Assembly: GCA_016210395.1 (NCBI GenBank)
Contig: JACQUI010000152.1
Span: 1 to 18,415 of the forward strand
Direction of reading: 5' to 3'
DNA: 18,415 bases
Source of the DNA: Chloroflexota bacterium
GTDB taxonomy: Bacteria > Chloroflexota > Dehalococcoidia > Lucifugimonadales > JACPCL1
In this document: piece after piece, positions 12,929 through 18,415 of the stretch
How positions within the stretch are numbered: position 1 is the stretch's first letter
Layout of the letters: each line of letters starts with the position of its first letter
Position numbers and translations under genes: made by a program
Notes under the pieces: model-generated
Told to the model about the DNA's origin: nothing
The model's input: the letters and a program-made list of their open reading frames with translations, nothing else
Database searches by the model: none

Positions 12929-14062
12929 ATGCTCAGCCAGCGGGCCAGGGACCTGCATTTCTCCTCGATTGTTGTGGACTGCCACGCGGACTCCATCGAG
13001 CGCGTTGTGGACAAGGGGGAGGACATCGGCCAAGCGACGGGCAAAGGCCACCTGGACCTGCCGCGCATGCGGGAGGGCAACCTGGTGGCGGAGTTCTTCG
13101 CATGCTTTGTGCATCCGGACTACATTCCGGAGCGGCGGTGCCTGCGCCGGGTGGTGGACATGGCCGACGCCGTCAAGCAGCTCTGCGCCCGCTATCCGCA
13201 GGAAATCGAGCCGGCGCGCACGGCAGCCGACGTGCGGCGCATCGCGGACGCGGGCAAGCGGGCTGCCATCCTGTGCATCGAGGGCGGGCACGCCATCGAG
13301 AACAGCCTGGCGGTGCTGCGGACATACCACGAGCTGGGCGTGCGGTATATGACGCTGACGTGGAACAACAACAACGATTGGGCCGACGGCTCTATGGACC
13401 CGCCGAGGCACCACGGCCTTTCGGAGTTCGGCAAGGCGGTGGTGCGGGAGATGAACCGCCTGGGGATGCTGGTGGATGTGTCGCACGTATCGGAGGAGAC
13501 GTTCTGGGACGCAGTGAAGACCTCAACGAAGCCGGTGATCGCGTCGCACTCCTGCGCCTGGGAGTTGTGCCAGCACCCGCGCAACCTGAAGGACGAGCAG
13601 CTCAAGGCGGTGGCGGAGATGGGCGGCGTGGTGTGCGTCACCTTTGCGCCGGGGTTCGTCTCCCCGGTGTTCAACGAGGCGCGCGTTGAACTGGAGGAGC
13701 ACTTCCGCTGGCAGCAGCAGTACCTGGAGGCGGACCTCATCGGCCAGCCGGAGAAGCTGGCGCTGGCCAAGAAGGAGCTTCAGGCCAGGCAAGAGGAGCA
13801 AATACACCGGGAGATGCCAGCCGTGGCGCTCACGGAGGTGGTTGACCACATCGCGCACGTGGCGCGGGTTGCGGGCGTTGACCACGTTGGTCTGGGGTCG
13901 GACTACGATGGGACGCTGGTGGTCCCTCAGGGGCTGGAGGACTGCTCCAAGCTGCCCGCCATCACGGAGGGGCTGCTGCGCCGTGGGTTCAGCGACGGCG
14001 ACGTGCGCAAGGTGTTGGGCGAGAACGTCTTGCGGCTGATGGCGGAGGCTATTGGGCAATAG
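12929..14062 (+). CDS. Membrane dipeptidase (peptidase family M19)
   Basis: 377-residue zinc dipeptidase of the renal-dipeptidase family, which hydrolyses dipeptides and sometimes D-residue or beta-lactam-like substrates. All expected metal-site residues are visible: His19 and Asp21 in DCHAD, bridging Glu118 in IEGGH, His186 in DVSHVSE and His207 in ASHSCA. The substrate-binding Asp325 is in GLGSDYDG. No signal peptide or anchor is seen, so it should be cytoplasmic despite the family name. GAGGTG lies five bases before the ATG. It is divergent from binding protein copy B, which suggests it processes imported peptides. Its 3' end overlaps the convergent MFS gene by 14 bases. A truncated sister copy lies at 10676-10790. 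Confidence 0.95.
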   Translation: MLSQRARDLHFSSIVVDCHADSIERVVDKGEDIGQATGKGHLDLPRMREGNLVAEFFACFVHPDYIPERRCLRRVVDMADAVKQLCARYPQEIEPARTAADVRRIADAGKRAAILCIEGGHAIENSLAVLRTYHELGVRYMTLTWNNNNDWADGSMDPPRHHGLSEFGKAVVREMNRLGMLVDVSHVSEETFWDAVKTSTKPVIASHSCAWELCQHPRNLKDEQLKAVAEMGGVVCVTFAPGFVSPVFNEARVELEEHFRWQQQYLEADLIGQPEKLALAKKELQARQEEQIHREMPAVALTEVVDHIAHVARVAGVDHVGLGSDYDGTLVVPQGLEDCSKLPAITEGLLRRGFSDGDVRKVLGENVLRLMAEAIGQ

Positions 14063-15254
14063 AGGAGGCCTTCTGCTTCACCAGCACGAGCGTGAGGATG
14101 CACAAGAGCTGGAGCGCCACGGAAAAGCCGATAAGCCCTGGGAGCCACAGGTCGTAGAGGATTCCCATGATGGCGCTTCCGATGAACCAGGCGACGCCGA
14201 ACCCGGCGTTGAACACGCCGTAGGCAGATGCCCTTTTCTGACTGGGCACCATCTGCGCAACCGCTGCGCGCATGATGGACTCCTGTGCCCCCATGCCGAT
14301 GCCCCACAGGACCGTTCCCAGGAGCGCCAGGCCAGGTCCGCCCCAGAAGACCAGGGGAGCGAAGAAGGCGGAGGCTGCCACCGCAAACATGAGCACTGGA
14401 AAGCCGCTGCGATCGAAGAGCCGTCCAAAGAGCAGGGCGGCCAGGGCGTCCACGCCCATGGCAACGGAGAAGAAGAGCGGGATCATGGAATCGGAGACGA
14501 TGGCCTCTTTCTTGAAGTGGAAGGCGATGAGGGGGAAGTCGGCGTAGGCGGCTGCCACCAGGGCAATGGCGCCCAGGTACAGCCAGAACGCCCTGGGCAG
14601 CCCTTTGCCTTCCAGCGGCCTCGTTGCCGGATCAAAGTCGCTGGGGCGCGGGTAGATGAGCCGTGCCGCCGCCAGCGTTGCCAGCGCAAGGACCGCGGGA
14701 ATAAGCAGGAACGCAAAGCCTGTGCGGTAGCCCTCCCCCAGGTACACGGCAGCCGCGACGATCAGCGGCCCTGTGACCGCGCCTATCTGGTCCAGCGCCT
14801 CATGCAAGCCAAAGCCCCAGCCGTGGCCGACCTGCCGCGTGGCGTAGGAGAGCATGGCGTCGCGGGCCGGCGTGCGCACCGCTTTGCCGATGCGCTCCGC
14901 CATCATGAGCGCAATGGCTATCTGCCAGTTCCCTGCCAGAGCAAGGAGCGGAACGGCCAGCAGGTTGATGCAATACCCGAGGATGGTAATGGCCCAATAG
15001 CGCCGCGTCTTATCAGCCAGGTATCCCGTAAAGAAGCGGAGGGCGTAGCCCAACAGCTCGCCAAGCCCGGCGGTGACGCCGACAACGGTTGCGCTGGCCC
15101 CCAGGATCGAGAGAAATGGCCCCGTAGCGCTCCTCGCTCCCTCATAGGTCATGTCGGCGAAGAGGCTGACGACGCCGACCAGGACAACGAATTTCATTGC
15201 GCTCCTGGCTGTGCTGTTGGCCTGGCGTGGGACGCGTGGTGTGCCTTGTGCCAT
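14049..15254 (-). CDS. Major facilitator superfamily transporter
   Basis: 401-residue polytopic membrane protein with about 12 hydrophobic segments. Between the second and third segments, GYLADKTRRY corresponds to MFS motif A. A hydrophilic central loop (about residues 205-225, with DFDPATRPLEGKG) divides the two halves. Substrate is unknown; the overall look is of a drug- or metabolite-efflux-type MFS protein. GAGGAGG stands seven bases before the ATG. It lies 28 bases downstream of the alpha/beta hydrolase gene, so both are probably co-transcribed. Its last 14 bases overlap the end of the dipeptidase on the other strand. Confidence 0.9.
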   Translation of the reverse strand: MAQGTPRVPRQANSTARSAMKFVVLVGVVSLFADMTYEGARSATGPFLSILGASATVVGVTAGLGELLGYALRFFTGYLADKTRRYWAITILGYCINLLAVPLLALAGNWQIAIALMMAERIGKAVRTPARDAMLSYATRQVGHGWGFGLHEALDQIGAVTGPLIVAAAVYLGEGYRTGFAFLLIPAVLALATLAAARLIYPRPSDFDPATRPLEGKGLPRAFWLYLGAIALVAAAYADFPLIAFHFKKEAIVSDSMIPLFFSVAMGVDALAALLFGRLFDRSGFPVLMFAVAASAFFAPLVFWGGPGLALLGTVLWGIGMGAQESIMRAAVAQMVPSQKRASAYGVFNAGFGVAWFIGSAIMGILYDLWLPGLIGFSVALQLLCILTLVLVKQKASSIAQ

Positions 15255-15282
15255 TGGGGGGCCTCCTCTTCTAGGAGCGTTG

Positions 15283-16149
15283 TCAGCTCTGCAGGAACTC
15301 GCGGATGATGCGCACCGTGTCCTCCATGTTGTCGCGGTGGAGGCCGTGGCCCGCGCGCGGGACCTCGCGCATGGCGCCCCGGCCGCTGGGAATGGCAGCG
15401 GCCATCTCCTGCGCCTGCTTGCGGTCCAGCACGGTGCTGACCTCGCCGCGCAGCACCAGCGTCTTGCAGGGGATCCTGCGGACGCAGTCCCACAGGAAGG
15501 GGCCTTCCTTCAGGCCGGTGCGCCCGTTCAGCCAGGCGATCTCCGGGTCGGTCTTGGGGATCAGGATGCCGTCCCAGTTAGTACGGTAGGTGAGCTTCAC
15601 CGTCTCCCAGATTTCAGCGTCCTTGGCGGCTTCGTTCTGCCCGCGATGCCAGTCGAAGGCTTGCCGGGGGGAGAAGAAGCCACGCGGCTGCTGGGCGCCG
15701 GCGTTTCCTGACAGGCGGCGCTGGGCGGTGTCGTGGCCCGCTGGGGAGGGATCGGGCAGGGGGCCGTAGTCGCCCAGCACCAGGTGGTCAACCAGATGGC
15801 CGTGGTACGCGCCCAGGGGCATACCCATGCGGGAACCCAGGGAGTGGCCGAAGTAGTCGAAGGGGTACGCGCCAACCGCGAGAGCGAAGGCGGCGATGTC
15901 GCCGGCCATGGACTGGGCGGCGTAGCCCTCTTTGCTCCAGTCGGAGTCGCCGTGGCCGCGCCCGTCCAGGGCCAGGATGTGGTGGGTCTCCAGGAAGTGG
16001 GGGGCGAAGGTATCGAAGGCGTGGGCGTTGCCGCCGATGCCGTGCATGAGGATGAAGGGCTTCTTCGTCTTGTCGCCGCCCCAGTCGAGGTAGTGGAGGC
16101 GGAGGCCGTTGGCGGTGACGAACTTGTCTTCAGGCAGGAAGGGGTTCAT
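15283..16149 (-). CDS. Alpha/beta hydrolase
   Basis: 288-residue soluble hydrolase with the classical fold. The oxyanion-loop motif is HGIGGN (36-41), followed by LDGRGHGDS (61-69). The nucleophile elbow is GHSLGS with Ser103, and the catalytic His268 is in RAGHGLHRDN near the C-terminus. The acid residue is probably in the LRGEVSTVLD segment. The protein has no signal peptide. AGGAGG lies six bases before the ATG. It is the first gene of a likely operon with the MFS transporter. Hydrolysis of an ester or similar bond in a compound moved by that transporter is a reasonable guess but not shown. Confidence 0.9.
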   Translation of the reverse strand: MNPFLPEDKFVTANGLRLHYLDWGGDKTKKPFILMHGIGGNAHAFDTFAPHFLETHHILALDGRGHGDSDWSKEGYAAQSMAGDIAAFALAVGAYPFDYFGHSLGSRMGMPLGAYHGHLVDHLVLGDYGPLPDPSPAGHDTAQRRLSGNAGAQQPRGFFSPRQAFDWHRGQNEAAKDAEIWETVKLTYRTNWDGILIPKTDPEIAWLNGRTGLKEGPFLWDCVRRIPCKTLVLRGEVSTVLDRKQAQEMAAAIPSGRGAMREVPRAGHGLHRDNMEDTVRIIREFLQS

Positions 16150-16209
16150 GGCGGCCTCCTGTGGCGGCGGTTGACGAGGCCATTATAGGGCCTGGGACCT
16201 GTGGCGGCG

Positions 16210-16599
16210 CTACATCGCGCCTGCCAGATTTCGGGACACTGTGTAGCCCAGCCAGACCGCGCCGAGGCCAAGGAGGACGTGCAGCGCCACGTTGCCCAGA
16301 GCGGCTGCCATTGCACCTGAACGGAGCATGGAAAGAGTCTCGAAGCCGAAGGACGAGAAGGTGGTGAAGCCGCCCAAGAAGCCCACGAGCAGCAGGGCGC
16401 GGGCCTCGGATGCCAGGAGGCCCCTGGCCTCGAAGAAGCCCGCCAGGCAGCCGATGGCCAAGCTGCCCGCCAGGTTGACGACAAGTGTACCGTTGGGCAG
16501 GTTGGGGTGGCCGAGGGCCGACTGCACCCACCCGCTCAGCAGGAAGCGCAGGACGGAGCCGATTGAGCCGCCGATGGCGACGTAGAGGATGGTGAGCAT
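16210..16599 (-). CDS. crcB: Fluoride-specific ion channel FluC/CrcB
   Basis: 129-residue small membrane protein with four hydrophobic segments, the normal length of a Fluc subunit. Characteristic features are GGSIGSVLRF (10-19), VVNLAGS with Asn42, and the GFLGGFTTFSSFGFE block (73-87) that carries the pore phenylalanines. Two subunits assemble as an antiparallel dimer that exports fluoride; only one crcB gene is present here, consistent with a homodimer. The start lacks a clear ribosome site. No fluoride riboswitch could be recognised in the 280 bases upstream. Neighbouring genes do not suggest a dedicated fluoride island. Confidence 0.95.
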   Translation of the reverse strand: MLTILYVAIGGSIGSVLRFLLSGWVQSALGHPNLPNGTLVVNLAGSLAIGCLAGFFEARGLLASEARALLLVGFLGGFTTFSSFGFETLSMLRSGAMAAALGNVALHVLLGLGAVWLGYTVSRNLAGAM

Positions 16600-16662
16600 G
16601 CTGTGTTGGACGCGCGGCGCAGCGTTGTTGTGCGGGCGCGGCGGCCGGGCGCAATGGAGGAT

Positions 16663-16692
16663 ACGTTACGGGATAGGTGGCGTGGGTGTCAA
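16663..16692 (-). promoter_or_regulatory. Possible crcB promoter
   Basis: On the minus strand a perfect TTGACA (16687-16692) is followed after 18 bases by TAACGT (16663-16668), a weak -10 box. The leader would be about 55 bases. The rest of the 16600-16822 gap is GC-rich and shows no gene. Confidence 0.4.
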
Positions 16693-16822
16693 ACGGGCTG
16701 CGAGCCAACTGTCTGCCGCGCGGCGCGCCGGCGAGGGGATGGAGGGCTCCCGGAAAGCGGGCAGTCCTCGCCAACTGCCCGGTGGTGGCCAGGCTGCTGA
16801 GCCAAAGACAACCTTGAATACG

Positions 16823-16856
16823 AGCTGATGCCGCCCCGCTTGGGGCGGCATCAGCT
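16823..16856 (-). terminator. Hairpin terminator after the small secreted protein
   Basis: AGCTGATGCCGCCCC pairs perfectly with GGGGCGGCATCAGCT around a 4-base loop. It begins 22 bases after the stop of the gene ending at 16879. The minus-strand sequence beyond the stem (CGTATTC) has no real U-tract. Confidence 0.75.
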
Positions 16857-16878
16857 TCGGACTACCGAACAGGACCAG

Positions 16879-17283
16879 CTACTCGTCCTGAACGAAGGCC
16901 CCCGAAAGGGTGACGCCTCCGCCGGTGACCGTCACGGGATCGCCGGCCTGGCACGTCGGCACAATATCGCCGAGCCGGGAGTCCAGGTTCAGGTCGCCCC
17001 CGATGATGCCGGGCAGCACTTCGACCAGTGTGATGGTGCTGATGCTTCCGCAGGCCGAAACGGTCATCTGATCGCCTGCGGCCAGGCCAGCTATCTGCAG
17101 GTCACTTACCTCCACCGACATTCGAGGGGTCCCGGTGTCCAGGAGACGCCAGGTTCCTTTGCCCTGCGCTCCACTGCCGGTGAGACCGGCTTCCATTCGG
17201 GTCACGTCCGCGGCTTGCACAGCCGCAACCATTGCCAGAGTCAAGGCCAACAACCCAAGAGTGATTGCCAAATACTTTTTCAC
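16879..17283 (-). CDS. Small secreted beta-rich protein, function unknown
   Basis: 134 residues starting at a GTG (17281-17283). GGAGG (17290-17294) stands six bases before this GTG, and the promoter at 17309-17337 overlaps the more upstream ATG in the same frame, so the shorter start is preferred. The protein has a typical Sec signal (KKYLAITLGLLALTLAMVAAVQA) with likely cleavage after AQA or QAA, and no lipobox cysteine. The mature part is about 110 residues of alternating short beta segments with Gly-rich turns and two cysteines (in SACGS and PTCQAG) that could form a disulphide. I do not recognise the family. It is monocistronic, with its own promoter and terminator. Confidence 0.7.
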   Translation of the reverse strand: MKKYLAITLGLLALTLAMVAAVQAADVTRMEAGLTGSGAQGKGTWRLLDTGTPRMSVEVSDLQIAGLAAGDQMTVSACGSISTITLVEVLPGIIGGDLNLDSRLGDIVPTCQAGDPVTVTGGGVTLSGAFVQDE

Positions 17284-17308
17284 GGTCCGCCTCCACAGCA
17301 TCCACACG

Positions 17309-17337
17309 ACTATACGTTCACGATGAGCAAGGGACAA
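17309..17337 (-). promoter_or_regulatory. Promoter of the small secreted protein
   Basis: On the minus strand TTGTCC (17332-17337) is followed after 17 bases by TATAGT (17309-17314). The leader to the GTG start would be about 20 bases, long enough to hold the GGAGG ribosome site. Confidence 0.65.
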
Positions 17338-17579
17338 AAGCTACCAAACTGCGAAATGGTCAGGAACGCATGCTTCACCACCCCCTCTCCGCCGCCATCC
17401 TGAATGTACGAAGGGTATCAGGCTTGCGAGGCGGCAGCTAGCTATAGGTGTCTAGAACAGCGCGGGGGTTGGGCGGGGGCGCAGCGATATCGCGTGGGTG
17501 CAGCAGGCAGCGCGCTGGAGCATGCGTTGGGTGGGAAGAAAGCGGTGGACATAAGGTGCGGCGACGTGCGCCGACGCGT
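17338..17579. other. Intergenic, no gene recognised
   Basis: Lies between the antitoxin stop and the promoter of the secreted protein. Frames open here have arginine/glycine-rich, non-protein-like translations and no ribosome sites. A small CGGCG/CGCCG stem just after the antitoxin stop is the only structure noticed. Confidence 0.4.
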
Positions 17580-17981
17580 TCACGGAGCCCACGCCGGGTC
17601 TTGCCCCACACTGGCAAACGACAACTGCCGTTCCTCTTCAAAACTGGGGGGAGCAAGCCGTTCTGGACTAAGATTGACCGTCCAATCCACCAACTCGCTG
17701 AATGCGGCGAATCTCACTATGATGCCAACGTCAAAGGCATTGGCCAGCTCCATGAGTGTGCTCAGCGTGTACCGGCCATAGTCAGGGTTTTCCCACTGGG
17801 AGATCGTCTCTTGCCTCTTGCCCGCGCGCCTGGCCAGCTCCTCCTGAGTCCAGCCACGTTTCTCGCGGAGCAATCTGATCTGGAAAGCCAGGCCGGTCCC
17901 GATGTCTGCCGCAAACGCCTTGCGGAACTCCGTGTCCTTGAGACTCTCGAGTAGTTGTTGGCGTGTATCAACTGTAGTCAT
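17580..17981 (-). CDS. XRE-family HTH antitoxin (HigA-like)
   Basis: 133-residue DNA-binding protein with a Cro/C1-type helix-turn-helix at about residues 33-88 (IRLLREKRGWTQEELARRAG, then ETISQWEN). An N-terminal helical arm (residues 1-30) precedes the HTH, as in antitoxins of HigBA type in which the HTH protein follows the toxin. The start overlaps the toxin gene's end by 14 bases, implying translational coupling. AGGGTG lies upstream of the ATG. It should neutralise the toxin and repress the pair's own promoter, which must lie upstream of the toxin, at or beyond the window edge. Confidence 0.85.
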   Translation of the reverse strand: MTTVDTRQQLLESLKDTEFRKAFAADIGTGLAFQIRLLREKRGWTQEELARRAGKRQETISQWENPDYGRYTLSTLMELANAFDVGIIVRFAAFSELVDWTVNLSPERLAPPSFEEERQLSFASVGQDPAWAP

Positions 17982-18408
17982 GTTGCACCCTGTGTCCGAT
18001 GGTGTTGGTTTCTACCCTGGCTTTCCGAGCGAGGGCCTCGTCACAGTCCTTGTCCGGCACCTTGTCCCCTCGCTTGATGAACCCATACAAGAGCGTTGGA
18101 GTCCTTGTGCCTGGGCCGTGGCATCCGAGGATACGGTATTGAATCCTGGCCTTCGCCGTCCTGATCTCGAATAGCCCCTGACAGTGACCGGTGAGCGTGT
18201 CGACGAGAGGGCGCTTCCAGTCTCCCAGTCTTGTCGCCTCCAGATGAAGGAGACGGTTGGCCAGTTTCGCCTTGACGTCCTTCGGGACTTCCCTACCGTT
18301 CAGCCAAGCATGATTCCTTCGTAAAAACCCCTTCGGGGCCAGTCGGAGCGTTTTGGCTCTTCCAAATGACGCCATATGTTGCGAGACGCGTAGCATTGGA
18401 TAGTACAT
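17968..18408 (-). CDS. RelE/HigB-type toxin (Gp49-like), possibly partial at window edge
   Basis: Up to 146 residues. The core (about residues 38-132) fits the HigB/RelE-superfamily pattern: PKDVKAKLANRLLHL helix, then LWELR-like GLFEIRT, RIQYRILG, the strand LLYGFIKR and a closing basic helix DEALARKARVE. Such toxins cleave mRNA on the ribosome. Three in-frame ATGs (18408, 18396, 18375) lack clear ribosome sites and the frame is open to the window edge, so the true start is uncertain and may lie outside. Residues 1-35 do not look like a normal RelE N-terminus. The gene precedes and overlaps the HTH antitoxin, the HigBA order. Confidence 0.75.
   Translation of the reverse strand: MYYPMLRVSQHMASFGRAKTLRLAPKGFLRRNHAWLNGREVPKDVKAKLANRLLHLEATRLGDWKRPLVDTLTGHCQGLFEIRTAKARIQYRILGCHGPGTRTPTLLYGFIKRGDKVPDKDCDEALARKARVETNTIGHRVQHDYS
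18310..18329. repeat. Right copy of a 20-base inverted repeat spanning the window
   Basis: ATGATTCCTTCGTAAAAACC here is the exact reverse complement of positions 30-49. Similarity stops at both edges of the 20 bases. This copy lies inside the toxin gene (residues 27-33), and the left copy lies inside the broken gene at 18-173. Confidence 0.7.
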
Positions 18409-18415
18409 CTTGTAC

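Larger units (their letters stand above)
10827..13047. repeat. Tandem duplication, unit B
   Basis: Second copy of the module at 8564-10790. Its binding protein and its dipeptidase are both intact, so this copy preserves the ancestral arrangement: minus-strand binding protein, shared promoter region, plus-strand dipeptidase. Alignable similarity to unit A ends about 40 codons into the dipeptidase. Confidence 0.85.

Noticed and set aside
16600..16822. Fluoride riboswitch upstream of crcB
   Set aside because: I could not find the conserved pseudoknot and GGUGAUGG-type elements of the fluoride motif by eye. A covariance-model search would settle it.
17404..17954. Plus-strand frames opposite and beside the antitoxin
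   Set aside because: No ribosome site and no protein-like composition; they overlap the HTH gene antisense.

Overview
The window is high-GC bacterial DNA. It most likely comes from a Chloroflexota genome, perhaps a Dehalococcoidia or SAR202-like lineage. That placement is an inference from gene style: lipoproteins with a VAC-type lipobox followed by long Pro/Thr-rich linkers, together with many amidohydrolases, alpha/beta hydrolases, M19 dipeptidases and peptide-binding proteins. No marker gene in the window fixes the taxonomy. Most genes have clear GGAGG-type ribosome binding sites, and several have readable -35/-10 promoters.

Layout, left to right. Positions 1-277 are AT-richer and hold the 3' end of a broken small gene (- strand) plus inverted repeats. 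At 278-2257 (-) there is a large cytoplasmic alpha/beta hydrolase with its own sigma70 promoter. At 2642-3948 (-) are two tandem paralogous collagen-like lipoproteins. Divergent from them is a CPA2-type cation/proton antiporter (4280-5593, +), then tRNA-Arg(CCG) with its own promoter and terminator (5688-5818), then a repeat-bearing gap. At 6001-7873 (-) a SAM methyltransferase overlaps a dihydroorotase-like metallohydrolase. A small lipoprotein (8017-8475, +) is probably frameshifted near its end.

The centre (8564-14062) is a tandem duplication. The unit is a peptide/nickel-type ABC substrate-binding lipoprotein (-) divergent from an M19 dipeptidase (+). Both binding-protein copies are intact. 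The first dipeptidase survives only as a decayed N-terminal remnant (10676-10790), and the second is complete (12929-14062). The hairpin terminators and the TTGACA promoter boxes were duplicated too. No permease or ATPase genes are present, so the binding proteins must use transporter subunits encoded elsewhere. A plausible shared job is peptide capture outside the cell and dipeptide cleavage inside it.

After the dipeptidase, convergent and overlapping it by 14 bases, come an MFS transporter and an alpha/beta hydrolase (14049-16149, -, probable two-gene operon). They are followed by a FluC/CrcB fluoride channel (16210-16599, -) and a small secreted beta-rich protein starting with GTG (16879-17283, -). 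At the right edge is a HigBA-order toxin-antitoxin pair (17580-18408, -), whose toxin start lies at or beyond the window edge. A perfect 20-base inverted repeat links the two ends of the window (30-49 and 18310-18329).

I did not find a clearly new multi-gene system. The items most worth a second look are the duplicated binding-protein/dipeptidase module with its pseudogene, the twin collagen-like lipoproteins, the frameshifted lipoprotein, and the broken gene and inverted repeat at the window ends.
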